Shown one piece after another: positions 24,901-37,254 of a DNA stretch of 64,000 nucleotides. The stretch covers positions 1 through 64,000 of the forward strand of contig JAJKFJ010022700.1 in assembly GCA_027382625.1 (NCBI GenBank), in the 5' to 3' direction. This stretch comes from Tetmemena sp. SeJ-2015 (lineage: Eukaryota > Ciliophora > Spirotrichea > Sporadotrichida > Oxytrichidae). Position numbers and translations under genes: made by a program. Position 1 is the first letter of the stretch, and each line of letters opens with the position of its first letter. The notes beneath the pieces are model-generated. The model worked only from the letters and a program-made list of their open reading frames with translations, was not told the origin of the DNA and did no database searches.

Positions 24901-27900
24901 TTTAGCATTTAAGGAAGGACTGCGACTTCTTCAATATTTTAGGAGATACTTTTCCAATCTTTTCACTTAAAATAAAGCATAATCTAGTTTTTGCTCTCTC
25001 TATAATTAAGAAGTAGTAGTATTTTCTCTTGTAGAATTATTATTGTAGTAAATTAAACTCAGTTAAAGGATTTCCATTTTAACTATTTATCTAAGGCTCT
25101 AACTCATCAATTTAATTTCAACATTATATTCTAAGCATTTAGAAATTCGAAGATATGAAACAAATCTAATTGAAATTTTTGCTGCAAAAATTAATTTTTC
25201 ATTAGTAAAAATAAAGAATATTAATATTTTTTTATTAATAACTAGCAATATGAACTATACTTTTTTTATTTTTTAGGTTTTAAATGTCCTAAAGCTGATT
25301 ATTAAAATGATAATAATTTAAAATTTAATATAATTTGGATGTATAGGCCTCTTCTAAAGATTCTGAAATAGTGAGCATAAAAATTTAGGAAATTCACTTT
25401 GAGGATAAGCCTGCTACTTAAATATTAATAATATTGGGAAAGATGTGATTTGATTAATGGAAATAAATTTTTAGAAATGAATTGATGTAGAGACAGCTGA
25501 ATATATTTAAAAATCTAAATTAATAATTTCAGAAATAAAGTAAATGAAAGTCAAGACTGGCGCAGCATTCAAAGGATTACTGCACTACCTAAGTGAACTA
25601 TCAACATTCATTGTAAAAAAAATGTTTTCTCCCTAATATTTATAATATGAATTCGAATAGGTTTATCCCATAATTATACTCCTTATGCTAATATAAACTA
25701 GTTATTATGATTCATGAGATCTAGTGATGAAACTTAAGCTATAATAATTCTTTTCTAGAGAGAATAGCAATAATTTTCACATCACGAATGAAACATAAAA
25801 TACAACTCAAGAATAAGGCAAGCCATAATATATTTTTAATAAAGTAAGAATCTAGAAAATTAAGTGAATATTATTTTAAAGAAAAATAAGGCTAAAGTTT
25901 AAGAAATGCACGGGATTAAATTTATTAAAAATATATATCTGTCTAGTAAGTGTTGAATAAAATTTCTAGAATTTTCAATAATCAAATCAGCTATCAATGA
26001 TTCACATTCATACTATACCTTATATTTTATGCTACTTTAGTATTGTTTAATACAATGACTTAATTTGTGAAGTACGAGAAAATGAAAATGGAAAAAAGCT
26101 TTTTCGAAATGATGACAGCAACTGTCTCTCAAATTTATTTTTCTCTCACGATATGCGTACACCTCTCAACGCCATTTCAGGCTTAGAAAATTTATTTATT
26201 TTTGAATATTAGTTAAATCCGATAATATGTTTTAATATCCCATATTTTTTAAATTATCATATAGCTACTTAAAACTTAAAACATTTCTTATTTAGAGAAA
26301 AGTCAGGCTTTTATAGAGGGAATTATGAAAATAGTACGCAATTTTATGTTTTCAAATTATTATTTATTTACTCTTTTATACTTTTTTTAGTAAACGATTA
26401 CTTAAAAAAAATATAAGGAATAACGCTCTTAAAATTATTTTATCATTCTAGTAATGAAATTTTTAATTAAATTTTAAATACTTCAACCATAAAAATCAAT
26501 CTAATTATACATTTTAACCTATAAACTTGGTATGGAGCCAAAATATTATTAAATATAAATTAGAGGCTTAGTTGAGAATTTGTAGTATTTTATATAAGAT
26601 CCTGTGGGTCTTAAGCAGCTTAAAACGATAGCTAATTCTTCAAAGATTTTGCAATCCCTAATTGTTGATATAATTTGTACTTTAATTATCTATCCCTGGT
26701 GAATGATATTTTGGATTTCTTCCAATTATAAAATGGAAAGTTCAATATACAAACAGCTCCAAATTATTAAAAATTAAGAATTAGATTTTCTCCTTGCTAA
26801 TGCTAAAGTCTTTATGGATCTAGTCGTCTAACTAGAAGGATTCTTTAAATTTCTTTCATGTTGGATTTTTATTAGTTAATACTTTTAATAAATTTTAAGA
26901 GAGGAGCGGTTTTTTAGCCTCAAGCCGTTCGAGAAATATAGAAGTTACTAATTTTTAGCGAAATTTATTGATTATAATCCTTTTCTCTTCGGACAAGAGT
27001 CCACAAGGAGTAATAAATGAAGTAGAAAGAGAGAATGATGTAATGGGATTTTATTTAATATTTTCATAAAACATAAACTATCTGTTTTAGAAAGTAAAAG
27101 TGTTTTAGCTTGATAACTTTTCATTTTCGCGATAGATTACAAAAAGGCGCCACAAAGATTAGTATAGTTTCCAAATCTAGCAGATAGGCTTCTTTATTTT
27201 TTATACCTCCAATTCTAACTAATGACGCTGAGGTTTTTGGCTTATCGATTTCCTTCAGCTGATTCTCTTTTAGGGTGAAAACTCTGGAAACAAGACTTCT
27301 TTCCTACTTTCAAAAGAGGAAACTTGCCAACTCACAACATGACTGTTAAGACCTGTTGTGGCAGAATTTTAATTACCCCCAGAGGAATTTTTATTTGCAA
27401 ATAAATTAAAAAAAACTTAAACAGCTTCAACTAACCTAAAATTAGCAATTGACGATCTACTTAGTAAAAATTAATGATTAAGGAGCATTATATTGTTTAT
27501 ACAATTATAGGTTATGTTCGAGATTTCTTGTCAAGAGAAAAAGATACAAATTTATTCAGACATTTCAAAGACTGTACCATCAAATTTGTGGATAGATGAA
27601 CAACGAGTTAAGTAGATCATTATGAATCTGGTCTTAATTATATTTAATTTTGTCACAAATTCTATGAAGTTTACCTCCAAAGGTGAAATCTCCATTTCAG
27701 CCAATTATTACAAAGAGATAATTCAAATATTAATTTTTTTAATAAGTAAGAGGATCAGGTTTTAGAGATAGCAGTAGCAGACACAGGAGTGGGAGTTCCT
27801 TTAAAAGATCGGTCCAAGCTATTTACTCTGTTTGGTAAAGTGGAAGCCACTCACTCCCTTAATACTAAAGGTATTGGTTTAGGATTGCATATCTGCAAAA

Positions 27901-30900
27901 GAATTATTCAAGCGTGCGATGGTGAGATTCATTATGATGAAAATTATGATCGAGGGGCAAAATTTGTTTTTACAATAAAGGCTCTTGAATGCAATATTTT
28001 AATTTTTAAGATTAAAAGATTAACATTTTATTTATTTAATCATCCAGATATCAAATATAAAGTAGAAGAAAGTATAAGTAATGATGCTTCAAGCACCTAG
28101 TCACCTCTATAGCAATCGCCGACCAAATTTTTCTAGGAGCCTCTATTATAACTGAGAATCTAATTCAAATCGATGATTGCGTAAAATAAAAAGGACTAGT
28201 TGCAACTTAATGGCAGTTAAATTATCAACATAACACCCGCATTTTAGCAATTCTAATTAATGGTTATTAAAAAATATAGTTCAATTTTGGCTTTAATATT
28301 CAAAGAAACTCTCTTCTCCATCAAGATATAATGCGCACACTCTTCAAAATCTTCTTCTTAAATAGTTTCTAATATAACTCTCAACATAAAAGTTAAATAT
28401 TTCTTAAAATTTTTAGGCAGAATTGAATGGAGTAATTATTTTTAAATTTTAGATAGGTCAACTGCACTATTCAGAGGCATTTTAATTTAATGTTTATTTA
28501 AATTTGTCGCTATATTTTAGGATATCAATTGTCAAATATAAAATCAAGATGATAAAAGTGTGAATGAGCTACTTTAAAATAAATATTTTTATTGTATATA
28601 TTATAGATACTCTGCTCTTAGTTACGTTCTTCTTTAGATTCATAGAATTTCAAAACAGATTTCACTCCTGAAACTGAAATGATGGCTGTAATTAGACCGA
28701 AGATTTAAATTTCTAGCTTGAAGAATAACGAGTAGAATTTAATAATAATAGTAAACTATTAAATTTACAAAAATAATATAAGATTCCTTCTCATCAGTGT
28801 TTTTAAAAGCAGGCTTGGCTGATGGCAAAGAGTATAAATTGCTGCTCATTGCTGATAATGAAGGACACTCTCACTTTATTAAAAAACTATTTAGTGCTAT
28901 ATTAGTACTATATTGATATAGACAAATTCCTAATAAAATGAGTATTTTGCAAGACATTTTATGAAATATTCTAATAATCAATAGGGTTCCTTAATTTATA
29001 TGATATATTTTCAAAAATAAAATTAGATTTCAAAATTGTTTATAATAATTTTGATCGACAAATTCAATAAAAAAAGGTTTCTAGTCCTAATGATTTTGAA
29101 GTAGAAGAGTGCTTACAAATTTTAGTTGTGGATGATAACATTTTTAACCTATTTTATCTATAAAATTATTAAAATAAGTCTTTCCATGTAATATTTGAAT
29201 GATAATAACATTAAATACCTTAAAATAATAAAAATGGTAAAAATCAATTCACAACTTATTTTATTTTTTAATGATTTAAATTCTTTGTAAGGTATGATCA
29301 TCTACTATATTTAAATTTGTATACTTTACCTCTCTTTGGGCTTTGAAAAAGTTCTATGAAATAGCTGCAATGCTTTATTGATTTTTTTTAACTATATAAC
29401 TTTCTAATTGGATGTTCATGATTATTTTTAACTGGTTTTTTCCCTTAAAATGAGTAAAGGTTTTCATGTCCATAAAAATCACTTCATTAGTTCTTGATTA
29501 ATGCTGGTAGCACTTGTTGGAAGAAGATAAACTACCTATAAATGTAAGATCTAAGCGTGTTTTTTTTTGCATTAAAATTAATTTTACAGTAAATTTCTTG
29601 TATATCGATAAGTTAACCTATTATAAAATTATCTTTAAATTAGTAATAGCGATAAGAAAATTCCCAAATATATCCGAATTTGCATGTAGAATTTAAAATT
29701 AAGCTTATAGAGTGAGTATTTATACTCTCAGAAAAATTTATATAACATCGGAGATGATTATTAATTCCAATATTTTTTCAAAGGGATAAAATTATCCATA
29801 CCTCCTAGCAAAAATCAATATTTATTTAATTTTTATTAGGTCAGAAAGTTTTATAATCTCCGCAACCACCCCTATTAATATATTTACTAGTTAATCCTCT
29901 CTCTTGATATTCTTATTTTTATGTTTTTATTAGAGGCTATGCTTTAATCTAATTTCTAGTTTTCTTGCCAAAAGGCAACCAATCAAAAACCCTATTCACT
30001 AAAGATAAATAAGAACTTATAGAATTTATGTTAGAAAATAATTACTTACTTCATTTATTTAAAATGTAATTATAAGTTATAAAGAAAATGATTACCTAGA
30101 GAAAATGATCTATCTTAAATTATAATCAATTGCTGTGCCTTCTTCTCTATTTCGGACAAAAAATCAATTTATTATTCATTCTTAAGAAGAAATTGAATCT
30201 ATCATCAAAGCTATATTGATATTTCAGCCTGATTAAGTATTATGACACAAAAATTATATATAAATAATATTTTTACATATAGGAAGAGTCCAGTTAACAT
30301 TTTTGGAGAAAGTCTTCATAATAATTATTATGGAGATATTTATCACTACTTTGTTTTCACCTCTGGAAATATATTTGATTTATATATTAAGTTAAAATAT
30401 AGGAAATAATAATTAGATGATTATTGCTCAGTTTGATAGCATATAATATTCTATCCTTTTTGTAATTTATGTATGAGGGTTATCTCATCTTTATTTTTGA
30501 AGAGTTTTAAGCAGCAGGAGATTGGAGAAAATCTAATCTTTTAGCAAATAAAATTCCCCAATAAGCTGAATCTATAAACTTATTTTATTCTTGATTGAAA
30601 TTTTTAGCCATAGTATTTTAGATACTAACTTTATTAAAAAATTTTGGAGTTTAAAATGGGGAAGAGGCTGTTGATATAGTAAGACAAAGAATTTAGTAAT
30701 TAAAAAACAATCAAGAATCAGTCTCCGAAAGTTAAATTTATTTAATATTCAAACTATTTTAAAGCGATCTTGATCTTCTAATATTTATGGATTGTAACAT
30801 GCCAATTATAAAGTAATTTAAATCAAAAAATAAATATTTAAAAGAATCCTAAAATCTCTAATCCTCAAGAAAATTTTAGAGTGATAGAATTTAATAAAAT

Positions 30901-31481
30901 TTATTGTAAGGGAAAGAATAGTATTTTATGGATTTCTCACTTTTAAACTAAGAATTTATTTAAAAAGCAATCCGCTTTGATGCGATTAAGCACTTCCAAC
31001 AATAAAGGGAAGAATTGGAACTTTAGGGCATTAAATTAACTTGATATGGATAATTTCTTATTTTTAGAAGTGCAAATATATTTATGAAAAGGCTTTTGGG
31101 ATAAGAATTAATAATTTTCAATGTAAAAGATTATTCTCTTGTTTTAAAGATTAATCATAGTAATTGAAATCTATTTGAAAGCAAGGTTAAAAAAATGCGA
31201 AAAATTTAAAACCATTCAATTTTAAATAATTTTCCAGAATATTAAGATTTATATAAGGATAATTAATTATGGATGGCTTTGAAGCTACTAAGCTTATCAG
31301 AAAATTGAACTCAAACAACTTATTTTATTTAAACTGTTTGAAAATAAAAATCATCGCCCTCACAGCAAATACAAACCAATCATTTAAGGACTAGTGCTTC
31401 AAAGTTGGAATGGATGATTTTCTTCTCAAGCCTGTAAGTGCTGCCTAACTCAGAGCAGTGAATATATTAATTATTAAATGA
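18960..31481 (+). CDS. hybrid sensor histidine kinase (germline form, IES-interrupted)
   Basis: A membrane phosphorelay sensor, seen in pieces. N-terminal membrane segments are at about 19,250-19,340 (ALVLIGFQFTIMLVMKSE) and 19,880-19,930. A PAS-like input region follows from about 21,402 (MERSAKYEFLTFKKNELLS) to 21,620, with more at 22,170-22,260. A linker piece is at 25,345-25,405. The H-box (TVSHDMRTPLNAISG after IES removal) is at about 26,120-26,180; dimerisation helix 2 with VNDILDFFQL is near 26,700; the N-box NLVTNSMKFT is near 27,630; and the G-boxes (ADTGVGVPLKD, GIGLGLHICKR) are at 27,770-27,900. The receiver domain has LQILVVDDN at 29,120-29,150, the phospho-acceptor MDCNMPIMDGFEATK split between 30,790 and 31,270, and KP in GMDDFLLKPV near 31,420. 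It stops at TGA 31,479-31,481. TAA/TAG = Gln throughout. It would autophosphorylate on His and pass the phosphate to its own receiver Asp. Confidence 0.85.
20433..20532 (-). mobile_element. SINE-like short repeat, copy 4, with 15-bp TSD
   Basis: A full-length copy outside the palindrome, inside the histidine kinase locus. It is flanked by AAAGTTACGAATTTA at 20,418-20,432 and 20,533-20,547. On the minus strand it starts TTACATAGGG, has the GAAA-capped hairpin, and ends with an (ACTTT)n tail. Confidence 0.8.
20815..21143 (+). CDS. coding-like ORF fragment inside the kinase locus
   Basis: Open with TAR = Gln to TGA 21,141-21,143. From about 20,890 the composition changes: GC-richer, helical and charged (SMEDLRALLQTEVRLVAKSL, then VHILKLRSAMRNSC). 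It has no counterpart in the paralogous locus at 33,425-39,295. It could be a segment of another gene interleaved with the kinase, or part of an IES-borne element. Family not recognised. Confidence 0.4.
22880..24510 (+). CDS. open frames between PAS region and kinase core
   Basis: Three TGA-free stretches. About 22,865-23,130 has ERENKGYAVVNRPNEILKQR. The second is 23,624-24,083, and the third, 24,259-24,510, continues the second when the 12-bp-bounded insert at 24,084 is removed. The joined frame contains two hydrophobic segments (near 23,920-23,990 and 24,430-24,480). They may be extra membrane segments or linker of the histidine kinase, out of the usual order, or a separate gene nested in the locus. 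Confidence 0.4.
24084..24258 (+). mobile_element. SINE-like repeat, copy 5, bounded by a 12-bp repeat in an open frame
   Basis: CCTTCTAGACAA occurs at 24,072-24,083 and 24,259-24,270. Between them lie about 78 bp of other sequence and a full SINE-like copy (from TTACATAGG near 24,160 to the ACTTT tail at 24,258). Removing one repeat plus the interval keeps one reading frame open from about 23,640 to TGA near 24,510. The unit therefore behaves like an IES with a 12-bp pointer, or a retroposon with its target duplication. Confidence 0.65.
26126..26142 (+). other. IES in the histidine kinase H-box (pointer CTCTCA)
   Basis: CTCTCA at 26,126-26,131 and 26,143-26,148. Removing 17 bp turns a broken frame into T-V-S-H-D-M-R-T-P-L, the canonical H-box. 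Confidence 0.85.
26189..26576 (+). other. IES after the H-box (pointer AATTT)
   Basis: AATTT at 26,189-26,193 and 26,577-26,581. Removal of 388 bp joins …SGLEN to LQYFIQDPVGLKQL in frame, with two TAG/TAA as Gln. Confidence 0.75.
26654..26691 (+). other. IES before the LDFFQ helix (pointer ATCCCT)
   Basis: ATCCCT at 26,654-26,659 and 26,692-26,697. Removal of 38 bp gives ILQSLVNDILDFFQL, as expected in histidine kinase dimerisation domains. Confidence 0.85.
27631..27651 (+). other. IES in the N-box (pointer GTC)
   Basis: GTC at 27,631 and 27,652. Removal of 21 bp gives NLVTNSMKFT, the ATPase N-box. The insert is in frame, so only homology reveals it. Confidence 0.75.
27713..27747 (+). other. 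IES between N-box and G1-box (pointer AAGAG)
   Basis: AAGAG at 27,713-27,717 and 27,748-27,752. Removal of 35 bp joins ANYYKE to DQVLEIAVADTGVG in frame. Confidence 0.85.
28155..28480 (+). repeat. dispersed ~330-bp repeat, copy A
   Basis: Similar to 37,255-37,585 (+) and 59,520-59,860 (-). Shared blocks include GATGATTG…AAAATAA, AGTTGCAAC, ATGCGCAC and GAATGG…TAATAATTATT. It lies between the ATPase and receiver segments of the histidine kinase. It is open in a TAR = Gln frame, so it could be linker coding sequence, but frames are not consistent between copies. Confidence 0.5.
30804..31264 (+). other. IES in the receiver phospho-site (pointer AATTAT)
   Basis: AATTAT at 30,804-30,809 and 31,265-31,270. 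Removal of 461 bp joins MDCNMPI to MDGFEATK, the invariant receiver motif. Confidence 0.85.
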
Positions 31482-33424
31482 AAATACATGACAAACAATA
31501 ACAGGTCTAATTTAATCATTTTAAACAAAAATACTATTAATCTACACTAATTTAATATACTCATATAAAAAATAAGGCTTTAAATTTTTACGTCAGAAAC
31601 TCATCTATAATTTGGAAATAATAAATCTCATTTTATGCTCGCATAAATCCTTAAGAAAATGCAAATAGAGATAATTTATCTTCTACAGATAATATTCCGT
31701 AATACATTCTTATTAGACTCAATTACTTAAGTAATATTTATATATTATTTCTGAGAGTGATTAATTTTTAATTTTGCTTGTGTCGTATTAAATTTCAATT
31801 CATAGGTCCCATTTTTCTCAAAATAAAATGAAGCCCATTTAAAAAAAAGAATTTTAAACAACTCAAAATGTGATGCACTTTTTATTTACTTACTTAATTA
31901 ATTTTCATTACAGACTAATGAGTGTGTATCATATATCTTGATAAGCAACTTAATTTATAATTCTATAATTTTTTATTTTAATTCTCACTGAATAATTTTT
32001 ACAGTGTTAGCAAAATATGGGATTGTAAAATAAACCTGATTCTCTCATTTTTTTAAATAATCTAAAATACAATTTAATTACCCTTTATTTTCTAAAGACT
32101 ATTCCATAATATATTTGACGCAAAAATTATATTTAACATTTACTTTAACTTTTATAATTGCTTATTCATACTCATCAATTCAATTTTAAAATATAAAAAT
32201 AATTAAATATCAGAAAGTTAAATTTTGGAAACAAAATACAATAAATAAGAATATTTATATTATCAAATAAGTTTTAATTATTTATAAAGATTATTAAAAT
32301 CGTTGGAAATGTAAATCAATTAAATTAATTATTTAAAATATTATTTTTTTATTTATCCTATATTTAATATTTAGATTAGTTATTGCGCCTATTATTTCAA
32401 AGAAAATATAAATGGTAAAGTTTTGAAAATATTTAAAAAATAAAATTTATAATTCGATTAAATTGATTAATTTTATGACATGGTTTCGATATATCTTATT
32501 TTTAACTTAGTTTAGATAGAAATCATTGTGACTAATGTTTCAACTTCTCATTTTTATCACAGAAAGTGTAGGCACAAACCTCATAAAATGAGAACTGAGA
32601 GTTAATTCAAAGTAGAGAATAAAATACTTTAACTTATATTGAAGTGAGTACGATAAATTAAACTATTGGCTGCACTATAAATATTAAATAGAGATGCAAT
32701 GTCATTACTAAAATCGCGTTTTCTTTCGTAGATAATAATTACTAAAAAATGTGTTTTTTATTAGCAATTTAAAGTCTCTTCAGTTCACTTTTCATTAAAA
32801 AATAATTTATGCAAAATCAATATCATTATAAAATATTGGAATATATTGAAAAGATTACTTAATATACTTCAAAAATTTAATTCTTTATAAATATTTATTT
32901 AAATTATAGATCAAGATTTTCTTCGAAAAAAAAAAGCAAAGAAGACATATTCTCATTAAATTTTTTAATAGCCCTTAATTATGATAAGAAATGAGTAAAG
33001 CTTTAAGTCAAGTAAAATATATTTTATGTATTGAACTTAATTTTAATGATATCATTTATTTTTACTTTGAAATTAAATGAAATTTTGAGAAGCATCAACC
33101 TACCGCTAAATTATCAAGTATTGAGAAAAAATATTTATTATTTTATTTATTCAACCTCAAAAATCTATATTTTTGATTGATTTTATAATAATTCTATGTT
33201 AAAATTCTAATCATTTTCATTTTCAACGTTTTGCTAAAATATTTGGACTAACTGCAATTTAAATTGAGTTCTGCATTAACTTTTTAAAAAAAATCAAATC
33301 ATTTTTATTTAAAAAATTTGCTTATTAAAGTAAAAAATGATTAAGACATATTTTAAAAGGTAAAGTTTTATCAAGAATAAAATATAAAAGAATATTTTTC
33401 CTATAAATAACATCCCTGCGGTAT
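31482..33424. other. AT-rich intergenic DNA
   Basis: About 1.9 kb between the kinase stop codon and the paralogous locus. I see no conserved motif, repeat or credible long frame here. Confidence 0.4.
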
Positions 33425-33474
33425 AATAACTATGCTCTCTCGTATTTCTCTAAAATTTAAGGACTAAGTTTGGA

Positions 33475-34228
33475 GGGGGGCCTTTCCTCGTCATCCACTT
33501 TTTTCATCAAAATCTGAAAAATCACTGTCTAGCCTAAAATTAGCCAAAAACACCAATTTTTTAGTCCTAATTCAATTTCAGAGGACTTATAACGATCATA
33601 TTCTTTAATTTAGAAAACATTTGGAGCCTTCGGGAATATTCATTTTTAAAAAAATTAAATTTTAAAGGAGTGGCAATATCACTAGGATATTTAATTCATT
33701 CACAAGTTGAAGATATCTAATGTAAAAAATAAAAAGTACTCTAAATCACCTTATCACAGTTATCGAGTCTTTTCATTTTTAGCATCCTTTAATAGCATTA
33801 TCTGAGCTAAAAAAAATATATTTCATATTTATTAGATTTCTTTCAAAATATTCTAGAATTGAATATCGAAGCCTTAGCTTTTAAATAGCTGTAAGCATGT
33901 TTAAAGGAAATTCATCTCATTTATAAATGTTTTTTGTAGCATTGATATTTTTCGTAGTTAACTATTATCTTATATTTTGAAAACATATATTTTTATTCAA
34001 TAAAATAAAGTCTTTATTCTATAAAATTTCATTAAAAATTAAAAATTTTGTCTTACTAATTCTAAAAAAATTAAGCTCTATTTTATAAATTAAAGAATAT
34101 GATCATGATTAGCCCTCTGAAATTATATTAGGACTAAAAAATTGGTGTTTTTGGCTAATTTTAGGCTAGACAGTGATTTTTCATATTTTCATGAAAAAAG
34201 TGGATGACGAGGAAAGGCCCCCCCCCCC
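33475..34228. mobile_element. 754-bp TIR element with ~140-bp inverted repeats
   Basis: The left TIR 33,475-33,618 starts GGGGGGCCTTTCCTCGTCAT; the right TIR 34,088-34,228 is its reverse complement with few mismatches. The homologous locus near 18,713-18,735 lacks it. The interior is AT-rich and non-coding, so it is a MITE-like non-autonomous element. I cannot fix the target duplication. Confidence 0.75.
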
Positions 34229-34509
34229 TATGTTTTAAGGGATCAGTTATTTATAATTTAAATAAATAATTTAAAACTAAAAGTTTGTTGAATCCAAGAG
34301 GAAAAATATAATCATTTTGAGCTCTGCAATCCTACTTATGAAGAAAATAAATTCATCTTTTTTAACGCTTAAATTTATTTGCAATTTAATTATGAGATTT
34401 CTTATAGGACTGAGTATTATGAGTAGCTTAATTTGAAAGTAAAGAAGACTTGATGATTTAAGTCCACTGATATTGGCACTAACTTCATGGCTTTGGCATT
34501 TAATATTTA

Positions 34510-34628
<119 letters not shown>

Positions 34629-34742
34629 CGCATTTTAGACGAACTAGCGTCTTGCTTGTTATATGTTAAACTTAGGGAAGCTATACAGCCACTCCCGTGT
34701 TAAACAGTCAAACAAGTTAAGTCAACTGAAGTTTGAACGATG

Positions 34743-36101
34743 TCATTAGCTTTCGTAGCTTAGGTCATCACACTAATCTGACCAATCTTCATCGTCGTCC
34801 TCGGAGTCATTTTTCTTCTCTCCTTTGAACCATGGTTATTCGTCTGGGGGTCTGGTTAGTTTCTGTTTGTATAGGTCTCTGAATCTCTCCCAATTGCGCT
34901 TAGGGAGGTCAGTTATCTCATCCAGTATGTCAAGTGTCTCAACTGGGTCCCAGTCGTTGGCTATCTTGAGGATTCTTTCAGCCATGGAATCCTCGGTAAT
35001 TTCCACTAAAATTGGCAAGTTGTGGAGGAGGGCCTAGATGGTTTGATAAGGACTTTTATTGGTATGGTTCTATACATAGAGAAGGAAAGTTTTAAATATC
35101 TCTATTACCTCTGGGAGTTAGTTCAGGTTGTTATTGTCAATGTTGTTTTAGAGCCAGAGTTTTATTGAATGGAGGTTCATGATTGGGTAGTGGATAAGGT
35201 CCAATCTTTTTTGTTAGAACTATGTGAGTTCATTATTCTTCTAGATATAGGCTGATTCCTACCATTTTTTCTTTTAAAGGTATTCTGGTTGGTACCATTT
35301 GAGATATTTTCCTTCTTCTGGCTACAGGTTTATTTTCTTTTCAAGATCCTAGCTGAGTTGTTCTATCACCTTGTCCACTTTTCCTTTCTTGAAGAACTGG
35401 GTGATTTTTGTTGTTACTTTTCTTCCGCGTAGACTACCTTTTTAGGGTTGCCCTTTGGGTTGTGTGAGGTCTACCATCTATTATTTAATATCAGAGATGT
35501 TTGATTAAAGTTATTAAATATTAAGTTCGATTGATTAAACTTTATATTTAATAGGTTAACCCGTCGTGACGTGGCATTAAAGATAATGCGTCACCTATTA
35601 TTAAGTTTATTTCTAAACTTTAATTGATTAAAGATTCACCCCTTTTTATTATTAAATAGTGGGTTAGGTTTCTTATTAAATAGGGTTGTTCGAATCTTAA
35701 TGGGGTTAAGGACCACTGGCTTTTGGTTGGTATTGTTCAAAGTGGGTCTTGTCTCTGAGTTTGCCAGCTCGGATTAGGATTTCAACTATTCCAAGGATTG
35801 TGTTCTTGCGGCCAGCATTAATTTGAAGATCCCTATTGTCGTTTTAGATTAGTTTGGTAAGTATATCAAGAGTTAGGGTATCTTAAATAGCTTTCCTGAA
35901 TGAGCTAAAGGTTAGGAGTAAAGAGATCCCTTTGATTAGGATGTTGTTTTGTCTGTGGGAAAGTTAGATTCCGTTGGAGTGAGATCTCTTGATTGCTTTG
36001 TGTAAGCTCTCTAAAGATTTAGTCAGGGTATTAACTTGAGGGAAGAAATTCAGCAATTGGGATATGACTGGAATGATGTTGTTTTCAAGTTGGAGAACCA
36101 T
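34743..36101 (-). CDS. uninterrupted 452-codon glutamine-rich ORF
   Basis: ATG 36,101-36,099 to TGA 34,745-34,743. More than forty TAA/TAG are read as Gln, yet there is no TGA, frameshift or recognisable IES. Residues 1-125 are helical and repeat-like (KSLESLHKAIKRS, GISLLLTFSSFRKAIQD). Residues about 130-210 are a Gln-rich linker. Residues 230-430 hold another helical region (PEVIEIFKTFLLYV, PILVEITEDSMAERILKIAN, DILDEITDLPKRNWERFRDL). The C-terminus is acidic (NDSEDDDEDW). This resembles an alpha-solenoid protein, but I cannot name a family. It sits inside the kinase paralogue, 117 bp beyond the TAA microsatellite, and is probably a germline-limited or transposon gene because IESs are lacking. 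Confidence 0.8.
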
Positions 36102-37254
36102 TTGCTTGTGTATTGGTTTAATGGTATGGGAAAGTTATTAACTTTCTAATTTAATAATTAATATTTATTATATTCAATTCATTCAAAGTAAATCTCTCCT
36201 TAAAAATATAGGTAAATAAATAATTACTGATATCTGGTTTGTAATTATAGAATAATGTAAAATAGCTTTAATTATATTGTACATGTCACTAAATAACTTA
36301 TACTTTATCTTAGAGATTAATTTGAAATGTAAAAGGAGTAAAACGAGATATCCAATAATTTGACTTTTTATTTCAGTATTCTTGTCAGTTTTAAAGAGAT
36401 ATGGTATTAGACCTATTCAGGCTACTCGCTACTGAAAAAATTAAAGTTCAATTTATTTTTCTTAGTCTGTCAAGTTGTTGTTTTTTAATGAATTATTCAA
36501 TAAACTTGTAAAATATAATACGCAGCAAAAGGACTTGATCTCAAAAATAAAGAAATCAAACCAGGTTCAATCACCAGATTAAAGTCATGACTATCCAATG
36601 AAAAATTTGATTCTCCTAACCTTTTACAATCTTAGTTCAATTTATAAAACGAAGTGATTGATTTAACAAAATAGTAACTAAAGTGTTAATGAAATTCGAT
36701 AAAACTTAATAAAAATTGCATGGATATCAGGGACCAATTTTTGCATATTAAGTTATTCAAAGATATTAAATCTGTCTTTATCTCATAATTAGATCTTAAT
36801 TTTGTTCTGCCTTAAATGCAATTATATTTTTTTTCTTTTAGCAATAGTTATCTTGCTGAACTGCAAATTCAAAAGGTACCTTTTAATTTTGAATTAATTA
36901 TTTTTGAAATAATTAAAATATACCTGACCTACTTTCACTCAGCTCTAGTCCTACTTTGCTACCAGCTTACTTTAATCGTAACCGTTAAGAGTTAAATCTA
37001 TAAAACTAATGTTACTTTTCTTTATCTGTTATTTTATTTCATATTAATAAATTTTTTAATTAATTTTCTCCTTCTTTATAAATTGCTTATTGAATAGACC
37101 CAATAGGCACTATTTAGCTTTTGGTATTCTATTAGCTCTACTTAATCTCTGGGATTATACTCAATGTTTCTTGGATCATAACCAACATAGCCATTTTCAT
37201 TTTTTTAATTTTCTAAAACTTATTTATTCAATCGAAATTATATTAGGAATTTAA

